Part shown: positions 8,330 through 17,135 of the stretch, one piece after another | Layout: each line of letters begins with the position of its first letter | Position numbering within the stretch: the first letter of the stretch is position 1 | Assembly (NCBI RefSeq): GCF_025847205.1 | Contig: NZ_JAOYTH010000009.1 | Coordinates: forward strand, 124,001 to 188,000 | DNA: 64,000 nucleotides | Source of the DNA: Pararhizobium sp. YC-54 | GTDB lineage: Bacteria; Pseudomonadota; Alphaproteobacteria; Rhizobiales; Rhizobiaceae | Direction of reading: 5' to 3' | Position numbers and translations under genes: made by a program | Notes under the pieces: generated by a model | The model's database searches: none | What the model was told of the DNA's origin: nothing | Seen by the model: the letters and a program-made list of their open reading frames with translations, nothing else

Positions 8330-9490
8330 ATGAAGCAGATTTTGAAATCCTGCACCGCGCTCACCCTTTCGCTCGCTTTCGCGACCCATGCTTTTGCTCA
8401 GGAACCCTTGAAAGAACTCGGCAAGGGCGAAGGCGAATTGTCGATCGTCGCCTGGGCCGGCTATATCGAGCGCGGCGAGACCGACAAGGCCTATGACTGG
8501 GTCACCGGCTTCGAAAAGGACACCGGCTGCAAGGTCAGCGTCAAGACGGCAGCGACCTCCGACGAAATGGTCGCTCTGATGAACGAAGGCGGCTTCGACC
8601 TCGTCACCGCCTCCGGCGACGCATCGCTGCGGCTCGTGGCCGGCAAGCGCGTCCAGCCGATCAACACCGCGCTGATCCCGAGCTGGTCGACCATCGACGA
8701 ACGCCTGCAGAACGCGCCCTGGCACACGGTCAAGGACACGCATTTCGGCACGCCCTACGTTTGGGGACCGAATGTGCTGATGTACAACACCGAAGCCTTC
8801 AAGGGCGAAGCGCCGAAGAGCTGGAAGGTCGTCTTTGAGGAAATGACCTTGCCTGACGGCAAGTCCAACAAGGGCCGCATCCAGGCCTATGATGGCCCGA
8901 TCCATGTGGCGGACGCTGCCAATTACCTGATGTTCCACAAGAAGGAACTCGGCATCAAGGACCCCTATGAACTGAACGAAGACCAGTACAAGGCCGCCCT
9001 CGACGTTCTGCGCGTCCAGCGCACGCTGGCCGGCCGCTACTGGCATGATGCGATGATCCAGATCGACGACTTCAAGAACGAAGGCGTCGTCGCCTCCGGC
9101 TCATGGCCCTTCCAGGTCAACCTCCTGAAGGCCGAAAAACTGCCGATCGCTTCGGTCTTCCCGGAAGAGGGCGCGACCGGATGGGCCGACACGACCATGT
9201 TGCATGCCGACAGCGAACACCCCAACTGCGCCTATATGTGGATGGAACACACGCTGTCGCCCAAGGTTCAGGGCGATGTCTCCGCCTGGTTCGGCACGGT
9301 TCCATCGGTACCTGCCGCCTGCAAGGGCAACGAACTGCTGACCGACGAGGGTTGTGCTGCCAACGGCTACAACGACTTCGAAAAGATCAAGTTCTGGAAG
9401 ACGCCAGTTTCCAAATGCGAAAGCCAAGGCGAGTGCGTGCCCTATCACCGCTGGGTCTCCGACTATATCGGCGTCATCGGCGGGCGGTAA
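8330..9490 (+). CDS. ydcS: Polyamine-type ABC transporter substrate-binding protein (YdcS-like)
   Basis: The start at 8330 (MKQILKSC) follows GGGAGACAG; an in-frame ATG at 8297 would add 11 polar residues before the signal peptide. The 386-residue product has a Sec signal peptide ending AFAQEP, then a PotD/PotF-like fold (LSIVAWAGYIERG, DLVTASGDASLRLV, GTPYVWGPNVLMYN). Length and the order binding protein-ATPase-permease-permease-aldehyde dehydrogenase match E. coli ydcSTUV-patD. It should capture putrescine or a related amine in the periplasm. Substrate is inferred from gene order. Confidence 0.8.
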   Translation: MKQILKSCTALTLSLAFATHAFAQEPLKELGKGEGELSIVAWAGYIERGETDKAYDWVTGFEKDTGCKVSVKTAATSDEMVALMNEGGFDLVTASGDASLRLVAGKRVQPINTALIPSWSTIDERLQNAPWHTVKDTHFGTPYVWGPNVLMYNTEAFKGEAPKSWKVVFEEMTLPDGKSNKGRIQAYDGPIHVADAANYLMFHKKELGIKDPYELNEDQYKAALDVLRVQRTLAGRYWHDAMIQIDDFKNEGVVASGSWPFQVNLLKAEKLPIASVFPEEGATGWADTTMLHADSEHPNCAYMWMEHTLSPKVQGDVSAWFGTVPSVPAACKGNELLTDEGCAANGYNDFEKIKFWKTPVSKCESQGECVPYHRWVSDYIGVIGGR

Positions 9491-9507
9491 ACTGCGCGCT
9501 CGTGCCT

Positions 9508-9630
9508 GATCTCCCCCCTTGAGGGGGAGATGTCACGAAGTGACAGAGGGGGGTAAACTCTCCTCAAATGCGGAGCGGGCTTACCCCCCCTTGTCGGCGA
9601 TGCCGACATCTCCCCCTTAAGGGGGAGATC
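9508..9630. repeat. Intergenic imperfect inverted-repeat element
   Basis: Two C-rich/G-rich arms (about 9508-9556 and 9583-9630) are roughly reverse complements, each itself a small hairpin of the CTCCCCC / GGGGGAG type. The outer bases GATCTCCCCC and GGGGGAGATC match. The element separates the binding-protein gene from the ATPase gene of one transporter operon. Rhizobial genomes carry many such intergenic palindromes; here it could attenuate or stabilise the upstream, highly expressed binding-protein mRNA (inference). Confidence 0.7.
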
Positions 9631-9682
9631 ACCGCGACCTGTGTGATAACCCAATCAATAGCTTGCCGAGCAAGGAAGACCC

Positions 9683-10681
9683 ATGACCGCCGCCGTCCTG
9701 TTCGAAAACGTTTCGCGCCACTTTGGCGCCGTCAAAGCCGTCGATGCGGTCGATCTTGAAATTGCGGCCGGCGAGTTCTTTGCCATGCTCGGGCCTTCCG
9801 GTTCCGGCAAGACCACCTGCCTCAGACTGATGGCCGGTTTCGAGCAGCCGACCCATGGCCATATCGAGATTTTCGGCGAGACCGCCGAAGGCGTGCCGCC
9901 CTATCGGCGCAGCGTCAATACAGTGTTTCAGGACTATGCCCTCTTCCCGCACCTCTCCATTCTCGACAATGTCGCCTATGGCCTGATGGTCAAGGGTATC
10001 GGCAAGGAGGACCGGAGGAAAGCAGCGGAAGATGCGCTCGCCATGGTCAAGCTGCCCGGCTACGGCCAGCGGCGGCCGGGCCAGCTTTCCGGCGGTCAGC
10101 GCCAGCGCGTTGCGCTCGCCCGTGCTCTGGTCAACAAGCCCAAGGTATTGCTGCTCGACGAACCGCTCGGCGCGCTGGATCTCAAGCTGCGCGAGCAAAT
10201 GCAGGAGGAATTGAAAAGCCTGCAGAAATCACTTGGGATCACCTTCGTCTTCGTCACCCATGACCAGGGCGAAGCCTTGTCGATGGCCGACCGGATCGCC
10301 GTGTTCAATGACGGCAAGATCCAGCAATTGGGCACGCCGGAAGACATCTATAAACGCCCGCAAACCCGTTTCGTCGCGGATTTCGTCGGCTCGTCGAATG
10401 TGCTCTCCAGTGCCACCTGCGCCAAGCTCGGCGTTGCCGCGAAAGCCGCCAGCCTGCGACCCGAAGCCATTGCCATCGGCACATCCTGGGCCGAGCAGCT
10501 GAGCCTGCCGGGCACCGTCACCGCTCGCAGTTTTCTTGGCGCGACCAATCGCATCAGCATCGACTGCAGTGGCGAAAAGATCATCGTCGCCAGCCCGGCC
10601 GCCATGCCGGTTCCCGATATCGGCGCTGCGGTGCAGCTCGCCTTTTCGCGCAACGACCTTCATCTGATGGAGGAAGCATGA
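9683..10681 (+). CDS. ydcT: Polyamine-type ABC transporter ATP-binding protein (YdcT/PotA-like)
   Basis: A 332-residue ATPase with start after AAGGAAG. Walker A GPSGSGKTT lies near residue 37, signature LSGGQRQR near 136, Walker B LLLDEP near 156, THDQGEA near 191, and a C-terminal TOBE-type regulatory domain. The FQDYALFPHL Q-loop is typical of the spermidine/putrescine class. It powers the permeases at 10678 and 11621; its stop overlaps the next start (ATGA). Confidence 0.88.
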   Translation: MTAAVLFENVSRHFGAVKAVDAVDLEIAAGEFFAMLGPSGSGKTTCLRLMAGFEQPTHGHIEIFGETAEGVPPYRRSVNTVFQDYALFPHLSILDNVAYGLMVKGIGKEDRRKAAEDALAMVKLPGYGQRRPGQLSGGQRQRVALARALVNKPKVLLLDEPLGALDLKLREQMQEELKSLQKSLGITFVFVTHDQGEALSMADRIAVFNDGKIQQLGTPEDIYKRPQTRFVADFVGSSNVLSSATCAKLGVAAKAASLRPEAIAIGTSWAEQLSLPGTVTARSFLGATNRISIDCSGEKIIVASPAAMPVPDIGAAVQLAFSRNDLHLMEEA

Positions 10682-11631
10682 GCGCGCTCACCACTCCCGC
10701 GGCAATCCTGCCGAACAGGCCCGGCCCGATGGGACGGGTGTCGGACTTCCTGTGGAAGCACCCGCACGTTCTTCTGGCGATCCTGCTCGGCCCGCCGGTG
10801 CTCTGGCTCGGCGTCATCTATCTCGGCTCCCTGTTTGCGCTGTTGCTGCAGAGCTTCTTCTCGATCGACGATTTCTCCGGACTGATCAATTACGAGTTCA
10901 CGCTTGCGACCTACAGGCAGCTGCTGTCGGACGCCAATTTCGATATCATCGTCCGCACGGTGACGATGGCGGCCACGGTCACGCTGTTTTCGGCGCTGAT
11001 CGCCTTCCCGATCGCCTACTACGCGGCGCGTTACGCCAAGGGAAAGTGGAAGGCCGTGTTCTATCTCGGCATCATGCTGCCGCTCTGGTCAAGCTATCTG
11101 GTGAAAATCTACGCCTGGAAGCTGATCCTCGCCAAGGAAGGCATCCTCACCTGGGCCTTCACCAAGCTTCATCTGCTCTGGGTGCTCGACGGCTGGCTGG
11201 CACTTCCGATCATCGGCGGCAATTCGCTCTCGGTCAGCTATACCGGCACCTTCCTCGTCTTCGTCTATGTCTGGATGCCGTTCATGATCCTGCCGATCCA
11301 GGCAGCACTGGAGCGCGTTCCCGGCAACCTGATCGAAGCCTCGTCCGATCTTGGCGGCACGCCGCAGCAGACTTTTCGCCACGTGCTCTTTCCGCTCGCC
11401 CTGCCCGGCATCGTCGCCGGTTCGATCTTCACGTTTTCGCTGACGCTCGGCGACTACATCATTCCGCAGATCGTCGGCTCGTCGCGCCTGTTCATCGGCC
11501 AGGCCGTCTATGCGCAGCAGGGCACGGCCGGCAACATTCCGCTAGCGGCTGCCTTCACCGTCGTGCCGATCGTCATCATGGGCCTCTATCTCTTTATGGC
11601 CAAACGCATGGGAGCCTTCGATGCGCTCTGA
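10678..11631 (+). CDS. ydcU: Polyamine-type ABC transporter permease (YdcU/PotB-like)
   Basis: A 317-residue inner-membrane protein with six predicted hydrophobic segments. The cytoplasmic coupling loop [26 protein letters not shown] fits the EAA motif of importer permeases. It overlaps the ATPase gene by 4 bases and the second permease by 11, so it is translationally coupled to both. It would form a heterodimer with the 11621 permease. Confidence 0.88.
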   Translation: MSALTTPAAILPNRPGPMGRVSDFLWKHPHVLLAILLGPPVLWLGVIYLGSLFALLLQSFFSIDDFSGLINYEFTLATYRQLLSDANFDIIVRTVTMAATVTLFSALIAFPIAYYAARYAKGKWKAVFYLGIMLPLWSSYLVKIYAWKLILAKEGILTWAFTKLHLLWVLDGWLALPIIGGNSLSVSYTGTFLVFVYVWMPFMILPIQAALERVPGNLIEASSDLGGTPQQTFRHVLFPLALPGIVAGSIFTFSLTLGDYIIPQIVGSSRLFIGQAVYAQQGTAGNIPLAAAFTVVPIVIMGLYLFMAKRMGAFDAL

Positions 11632-12436
11632 CCGCTCCACATCCGCTCCGCTTGGCCTGAAGATCGCCGCCATCGGTGGCCTCGCCTTCCTGCACATCCC
11701 GATCCTGTTGATCTTCCTCTATGCCTTCACCACCGAGGAAAAGAGCTACCAGTTTCCGCCGCCCGGCCTGACCTTGCAATGGTTCACTGTGACCTGGAAC
11801 CGGCCGGACGTCTGGGCAGCACTCATCTTGTCGGTCAAGGTCGCGACCATCGCCACGGCAATCGCGCTGGTGCTCGGCACGCTCTGCGCCGCCGCCGTCA
11901 GCCAGACGCGCTTTTTCGGCCGCGAAACCATCTCGCTTTTGGTCATCCTGCCGATCGCGCTTCCCGGCATCATCACCGGCATTGCGCTGCGCTCGGCCTT
12001 CTCGATGGCCGATATCCCCTTCTCGTTCTGGACCATCGTTCTCGGCCACGCGACCTTCTGCATCGTCGTCGTCTACAACAATGCCGTTGCCCGCTTCCGC
12101 CGCGTCTCCGGCTCGCTGATCGAGGCCTCGATGGATCTCGGCGCCGACGGCTTCCAGACCTTCCGCCATATCATCCTGCCGAACATCGGTACCGCACTTC
12201 TGGCCGGCGGCATGCTCGCCTTCGCCTTGTCCTTCGACGAGGTCATCGTCACCACCTTCACCGGCGGCCAGCAGTCGACGCTGCCGATCTGGATGCTCGA
12301 AGAACTCATCCGCCCGCGCCAGCGGCCGGTCACCAACGTCGTCGCCATGGTGGTGATGCTGGTCACCTTCCTGCCGATCCTGGCAGCCTACTACCTCACC
12401 CGCGACGGCGACCAGATCGCCGGCGCCGGCAAATAA
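11621..12436 (+). CDS. ydcV: Polyamine-type ABC transporter permease (YdcV/PotC-like)
   Basis: A 271-residue six-helix permease with EAA loop [22 protein letters not shown]. Its start lies inside the previous permease gene. The length matches E. coli YdcV (about 264 residues). It completes the importer and is followed by a palindrome at 12441 and the aldehyde dehydrogenase gene at 12512. Confidence 0.88.
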   Translation: MRSDRSTSAPLGLKIAAIGGLAFLHIPILLIFLYAFTTEEKSYQFPPPGLTLQWFTVTWNRPDVWAALILSVKVATIATAIALVLGTLCAAAVSQTRFFGRETISLLVILPIALPGIITGIALRSAFSMADIPFSFWTIVLGHATFCIVVVYNNAVARFRRVSGSLIEASMDLGADGFQTFRHIILPNIGTALLAGGMLAFALSFDEVIVTTFTGGQQSTLPIWMLEELIRPRQRPVTNVVAMVVMLVTFLPILAAYYLTRDGDQIAGAGK

Positions 12437-12440
12437 TCCC

Positions 12441-12489
12441 GCGTCTGTTCCGGAAAAGTGGCCACCGGTTTTCCGACAAGAACAGACGC
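12441..12489. repeat. Intergenic palindrome (hairpin element)
   Basis: Outer arms GCGTCTGTTC (12441-12450) and GAACAGACGC (12480-12489) are perfect reverse complements. Inner arms CGGAAAA (12451-12457) and TTTTCCG (12469-12475) pair as well, with a 4-base bulge. The result is a long hairpin between ydcV-like and patD genes, similar in style to the short mosaic palindromes scattered between genes in rhizobia. No T-run follows, so it is not an ordinary terminator. Confidence 0.8.
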
Positions 12490-12511
12490 CAGCAAACAAG
12501 GGAGAACGGAC

Positions 12512-13939
12512 ATGGACACGCAATTGCTGATCGGATCGGCGTTCGAGGCCGGCACAGAGGCCGAGGAACTGATCCTCAATCCGCGCACCGGCGCCAAGAT
12601 CATCGATCTCGCCGAAGCCTCGCAAAGCCAGATCGAGCGCGCCGTCGATGCTGCCGAAAGGGCCTTCGACACATGGTCGATGACGACGCCTGCCGAACGT
12701 TCCGGCTACCTTCTGAAGATCGCCGATGCGATCGAGAAGGATGCCGATGCGTTCGCAGCGCTCGAGGCATTGAACTGCGGCAAGCCGATCAATGCCGTGC
12801 GCAATGACGAACTGCCGGCTATTATCGACTGCTGGCGCTTCTTTGCCGGCGCCATCCGCTCGCTGCATGCGACGGTGGCGGGTGAATACCTGCCCGGTCA
12901 CACCTCGATGATTCGCCGCGATCCCGTCGGCATCATCGGTTCGATCGCGCCGTGGAACTACCCGCTGATGATGATGGCCTGGAAGCTGGCGCCAGCGATC
13001 GCCGGCGGCAACACCGTCGTCTTCAAACCGTCCGAACAGACGCCGCTGACGGCGTTGAAAATGGCCCGCCTGCTCGCCGATATCCTGCCGGAAGGCGTCG
13101 TCAACGTCATTCTCGGTCGCGGCGAAACCGTGGGCAACACGCTGATCAACCATCCGAAGATCGGCATGGTCTCGATCACCGGCGATATCGCCACCGGCAA
13201 GAAGGTGTTGCAGGCAGCCGCGAAAACCGTCAAGCGCACCCATCTCGAACTCGGCGGCAAGGCCCCGGTCATCGTCTATGACGACGCCGATCTTGAAGCC
13301 GTCGTCAACGGCATCCGCACCTTCGGTTACTATAATGCCGGCCAGGACTGCACAGCCGCCTGCCGCATCTACGCGCAGGACGGCATCTACGAAAAGCTGG
13401 TTGCCGACCTCACCTCGGCCGTCTCGACAATCAAGTATAATCTTGCCGACGACACCGAAAACGAGATTGGCCCGTTGATCTCCAAGCGCCAGCGCGACCG
13501 CGTGGCAAGCTTTGTCGAACGCGCCACCGAACAAAAACACATCGAGATCACCACCGGCGGCAACCTTGGCAGCAAGGACGGCTTCTTCTTCCAGCCGACG
13601 GTCGTTGCCGGTGCCACCCAGGATGACGAGATCGTCCGGCGCGAAGTCTTCGGCCCCGTCGTCTCCGTCACCCGCTTCACCGAGAACGACCAGGCCGTTA
13701 CCTGGGCAAATGATAGCGACTACGGTCTCGCGTCCTCCGTCTGGACCAAGGATATCTCCAAGGCGATGAAAGCCGCATCCCGCCTGCAATATGGTTGCAC
13801 CTGGATCAACACCCACTTCATGCTGACCAACGAAATGCCCCATGGCGGCGTCAAGCAGTCCGGCTACGGCAAGGACATGTCGATCTACGCGCTGGAGGAT
13901 TACACCGCCGTTCGTCACGTGATGATCAATCACGGATAG
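12512..13939 (+). CDS. patD: Gamma-aminobutyraldehyde dehydrogenase
   Basis: A 475-residue NAD-dependent aldehyde dehydrogenase; start at 12512 after AAGGGAGAA, rather than the in-frame ATG at 12458, which lies inside the palindrome. Visible are the NAD-binding region [12 protein letters not shown], the catalytic Glu in [10 protein letters not shown] and the catalytic Cys in [11 protein letters not shown] (about residue 283). Length and neighbourhood match E. coli PatD (YdcW), which oxidises 4-aminobutanal from putrescine to GABA. Co-location with the amine importer supports the assignment. The putrescine aminotransferase or oxidase step is not in this cluster. Confidence 0.87.
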   Translation: MDTQLLIGSAFEAGTEAEELILNPRTGAKIIDLAEASQSQIERAVDAAERAFDTWSMTTPAERSGYLLKIADAIEKDADAFAALEALNCGKPINAVRNDELPAIIDCWRFFAGAIRSLHATVAGEYLPGHTSMIRRDPVGIIGSIAPWNYPLMMMAWKLAPAIAGGNTVVFKPSEQTPLTALKMARLLADILPEGVVNVILGRGETVGNTLINHPKIGMVSITGDIATGKKVLQAAAKTVKRTHLELGGKAPVIVYDDADLEAVVNGIRTFGYYNAGQDCTAACRIYAQDGIYEKLVADLTSAVSTIKYNLADDTENEIGPLISKRQRDRVASFVERATEQKHIEITTGGNLGSKDGFFFQPTVVAGATQDDEIVRREVFGPVVSVTRFTENDQAVTWANDSDYGLASSVWTKDISKAMKAASRLQYGCTWINTHFMLTNEMPHGGVKQSGYGKDMSIYALEDYTAVRHVMINHG

Positions 13940-13976
13940 AAGGCTGCGACAGCAGCGCAGACATCGAACCGAACAT

Positions 13977-14010
13977 ACAACGACCGCGCCCAAAGCGCGG
14001 TCGTTGTAAT
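13977..14010 (+). terminator. Probable rho-independent terminator after patD
   Basis: A perfect 13-bp stem (13977-13989 with 13995-14007) encloses a 5-base loop and is followed by a short AATTTC tract. It lies 38 bases after the patD stop, closing the polyamine operon. Confidence 0.75.
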
Positions 14011-14082
14011 TTCTGCGCTAACCAGCAGAAAAACATACGGGATCGCCCCAAATGTTGCGCAAATCCCACACGCCGTAAAACA

Positions 14083-14097
14083 TGAGTATTTAAGTCA
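14083..14097 (+). promoter_or_regulatory. Iron-responsive (IRO-type) box, probable RirA site
   Basis: TGA at 14083-14085, nine bases, then TCA at 14095-14097: exactly the TGA-N9-TCA pattern known as the iron-responsive operator bound by RirA in Rhizobiaceae. It sits about 80 bases before the siderophore receptor start, in an AT-rich stretch suited to a promoter. The expected effect is repression of the fhu operon when iron is plentiful. The match is direct; binding is inference. Confidence 0.65.
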
Positions 14098-14176
14098 TAG
14101 ATTCCGCTTTTCTGCGAAGATAATCTTGATAGAAAGAGTCATCTTATAGCTCTCGCCTGTCCAGAAAGTGCATGAC

Positions 14177-16366
14177 ATGCCCCATCTTCGCCGCGCCACC
14201 CGGTCCACCGTTCGCTTTGCCCTTGCCGGCACCTCGCTGCTCGCTCTCTCCCTGACAGCCTTCGCCCAGGACGCAGCGCAATCCACGACGACTACAGACG
14301 GCGCGACGGCGCTTGAGGCTCTCACCGTCACCGGCGGCAGCGGCGGCGTCATCACTGCCGATGGTTACGTCGGCACCAGCAGCGCCACCGGTGCCAAGGT
14401 CGACACGCCCTTCCTGCAGACACCGCAATCGATCTCATCGGTGACGGAACAGCAGTTGAAGGATCGCAACCCGCAGACGCTTCTCGAGACGCTGGCCTAT
14501 ACGCCCGGATCGCGCGTCGGCGCCTACGGTTTCGATCCACGCTTCGATTCGTTCACGGTGCGCGGCTTCGATGTCACCTATAACGGCATGTTCCGCGACA
14601 ATCTGCGTCAGCCCGGTGCCAGCTCCTCGCTGTTCAAGAATGAGCCCTATGGCCTTGAAGGTGTCTCGATCCTGCGCGGCCCGTCGTCGGCTCTCTACGG
14701 TGCATCCGGTGCCGGCGGCCTCTTCAACCTGATCACCAAGCGCCCCACCGAAGAACCGCTGCGCGAGTTGCAGCTGCAATACGGCACGAACAACCGTTAC
14801 CAGGGACAGTTCGATTTCTCCGGTCCGATCAACGACACCGATCCGCTCTATTACCGCATGACCGGTCTGTTGCGCAGCGCCGACACCGAGCAGGTCAGTG
14901 TGCCTGACGACCGCGCCTATATCGCGCCAGCCTTGACCTGGAAGCCGGACGAAGACACCAAGCTGACGATCCTTGGTGAATATTCCCGCACCAAGACAGG
15001 CGGTTCTGCAGCCTATTACAACGATCCGCTAACCGGCGAAGTCACGGACATCTTCGCCGGCAACCCCGACTTCAATGATTCAGTGCAGACGCAAGCCCGC
15101 CTCGGCTATGAATTCGAACACCGGTTGAACGACGTCTTCACCTTCCGCCAGAACATGCGCGTCTCGACGCTGAATATCGACACCGACTGGGCCTTTGCCT
15201 ATGCGCCCAACGCCATCGACCCGACATTGCTGGACAGCAGTGCCGGTACATTCGATGAGCGCCTGACCTCCGTGGTGATTGACAATCAGATGGAGGCCAA
15301 GTTCGATACCGGCCCGCTCGACCACACTTTGCTCACGGGCATCGACTACACAAAATTGCGGTTCAAGTCGCTTGCCGGCACCGGCTTCACACCGCCGCTC
15401 GACACCAATAACCCGACGCAAGGCCGCCCGACCAGTCCGATCGATTTCGACGAGCGCGTCGTCCAGGACCAGTGGCAGCTTGGCACCTACATTCAGGACC
15501 AGATCCGCTACGACGCCTGGACGCTGACAGCCGGCGCACGATACGACTGGGTCTCCACCGACACGGCTAAGACCGATCTGGCCACCGGCGTCGTGGATCC
15601 TGTATCGCAGAAGGACAAGGCATTTTCCGGCCGTATCGGCCTGACATACGAAACCGATTTCGGCCTTGCGCCCTACATCAGCTACTCCACCGCCTTCTCG
15701 CCCAATGCCGGCTGGAACAAGGAGACCGAACAGCCATTCAAGCCGACCGAAAGCCAGCAGGAGGAGGTCGGCGTCAAGTATCTGCTTCCCAACAGCAATA
15801 CCATGATCACGGCGGCTCTCTTCAATATCGACCAGAAGAATAGCCTCTATTATGAGGTCGTCGACCTGCCGACAGGCCCAGAGAACATCCAGGTTCAGCG
15901 CGGCAAGGTCAGGTCGCGCGGTTTCGAACTGGAGGCCAATACCAGCCTCGACAACGGCCTTTCGCTGATCGCGTCCTATACCTATACCGACATCAAGATC
16001 ACCGAGGGCCCGGCCGATACGGTCGGCAATTATGTGTCGTCGGTACCGCGCCACATGGCGTCGATCTGGGCGGATTATACAATGCCCGAGGACGGTCCGG
16101 CAGCTGGCCTGGGCTTCGGTGCCGGCGCACGCTTCCTCGGATCGAGCTACGGCAACGACCAGAACACGACGCGCAACGCCGCGCGCGTGCTTTTCGACGC
16201 CGCCGCCCATTATGATTTCGCGGCTATCGACAAGAAGTACGAAGGCCTGCGCCTGCAGGTCAACGCCACCAACGTCTTTGACCGGCGCGATACCGTTTGC
16301 TCGGCAGGCTTCTGCTATCGCGACCAGGGCCGCGCCGTCATCGGCTCGCTGAAATACAGCTGGTGA
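14177..16366 (+). CDS. fhuA: TonB-dependent hydroxamate-type siderophore receptor (FhuA/FoxA family)
   Basis: A 729-residue outer-membrane receptor; a GTG at 14168 could add three residues. A signal peptide runs to about SLTAFAQDA, a plug domain follows (FLQTPQSISSVTEQQL, RGFDVTYNG, LRGPSSALYGASGAGG), then a 22-strand beta-barrel ending in aromatic Trp (SLKYSW). It imports ferric siderophore with TonB energy. The following fhuF- and fhuP-like genes are tightly linked, the same set reported for hydroxamate siderophore use in Sinorhizobium meliloti. Control by iron is suggested by the box at 14083. Confidence 0.88.
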   Translation: MPHLRRATRSTVRFALAGTSLLALSLTAFAQDAAQSTTTTDGATALEALTVTGGSGGVITADGYVGTSSATGAKVDTPFLQTPQSISSVTEQQLKDRNPQTLLETLAYTPGSRVGAYGFDPRFDSFTVRGFDVTYNGMFRDNLRQPGASSSLFKNEPYGLEGVSILRGPSSALYGASGAGGLFNLITKRPTEEPLRELQLQYGTNNRYQGQFDFSGPINDTDPLYYRMTGLLRSADTEQVSVPDDRAYIAPALTWKPDEDTKLTILGEYSRTKTGGSAAYYNDPLTGEVTDIFAGNPDFNDSVQTQARLGYEFEHRLNDVFTFRQNMRVSTLNIDTDWAFAYAPNAIDPTLLDSSAGTFDERLTSVVIDNQMEAKFDTGPLDHTLLTGIDYTKLRFKSLAGTGFTPPLDTNNPTQGRPTSPIDFDERVVQDQWQLGTYIQDQIRYDAWTLTAGARYDWVSTDTAKTDLATGVVDPVSQKDKAFSGRIGLTYETDFGLAPYISYSTAFSPNAGWNKETEQPFKPTESQQEEVGVKYLLPNSNTMITAALFNIDQKNSLYYEVVDLPTGPENIQVQRGKVRSRGFELEANTSLDNGLSLIASYTYTDIKITEGPADTVGNYVSSVPRHMASIWADYTMPEDGPAAGLGFGAGARFLGSSYGNDQNTTRNAARVLFDAAAHYDFAAIDKKYEGLRLQVNATNVFDRRDTVCSAGFCYRDQGRAVIGSLKYSW

Positions 16367-16370
16367 TCCG

Positions 16371-17135
16371 TTGAGCCCCTCCACCCATCACGACGCAGAC
16401 ACCGCCGTCGGGCCATCCGGCCTGAAGGCGGTGTTTTCCGGTGAACATGCCTGGTGCGGCGAGAAGATGATGCTGTCGTCGGAGCTGGACGGGGCCGTTC
16501 CGTTGCCGGAGTTCTTCGGTTCTGGCGGTTTTTCCGCCGCCCTCGATACCTATGCGAGCGCCCATGGCGGCACCGACCGGCGCGCGGTCGCCTCCATGTG
16601 GTCGCTCTACTATTTCTCGATGCTGACCATCCCCTACATCGTCGCCCGCCGGGCCGGCCACGCCCTGCCGGTTGCTGCCGGCGACATGACGATCGCGCTT
16701 GCCGAAGACGGGCTGCCGCGCGCGCTCGGCCTTGCCCGCGAAGGCGATTGGAGCGAGGGCAAGGGCGCTGACCTCCTGTCCTTCGTCATGCCTCTGGTCA
16801 GCCAGCACCTGGCCGAAATCGTCGCACAATTGAAGGCGCTGGGCGGCATTGCCCCAAAACTCGCCTGGAACAACGCGGCCGTCTACATCGACTATGCCTT
16901 CAATGCGACCGAGCGGGAGCGTCCGGCCGATGGCGATGTCTGGGCTTCGCGTTCCCTGTTTTCGCAACCGCAACTGCCTGATGGTTCGGCCAACCCGTTC
17001 CTCGGCTGTCTTCGTCACGAGAGCGCTGGCGAAGAAACCGTCTGCCGCCGCAAGGTCTGCTGTCTGCGCTACCTTCTGCCGGGCATTCCGAGCTGCGGTG
17101 ATCTCTGCGCCCTTCCCGCCCAAAGAAAGCAATGA
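16371..17135 (+). CDS. fhuF: Siderophore-iron reductase FhuF with altered cysteine spacing
   Basis: A 254-residue protein with TTG as the likely start, four bases after the receptor stop. The C-terminus carries the FhuF [2Fe-2S] cysteines C230, C231, C242 and C246. The spacing is CC-x10-C-x3-C, whereas E. coli FhuF has CC-x10-C-x2-C. It should reduce Fe(III) of imported hydroxamate siderophores in the cytoplasm to release iron. The stop overlaps the next start (ATGA), so it is co-translated with the binding protein. Confidence 0.88.
   Translation: MSPSTHHDADTAVGPSGLKAVFSGEHAWCGEKMMLSSELDGAVPLPEFFGSGGFSAALDTYASAHGGTDRRAVASMWSLYYFSMLTIPYIVARRAGHALPVAAGDMTIALAEDGLPRALGLAREGDWSEGKGADLLSFVMPLVSQHLAEIVAQLKALGGIAPKLAWNNAAVYIDYAFNATERERPADGDVWASRSLFSQPQLPDGSANPFLGCLRHESAGEETVCRRKVCCLRYLLPGIPSCGDLCALPAQRKQ

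Noticed and set aside
11594-13993. Open frame of 799 codons on the minus strand
   Set aside because: It is antisense to the permease and patD genes, which have clear motifs and ribosome binding sites; the translation is low-complexity Arg/Asp/Gly-rich sequence typical of high-GC shadows.
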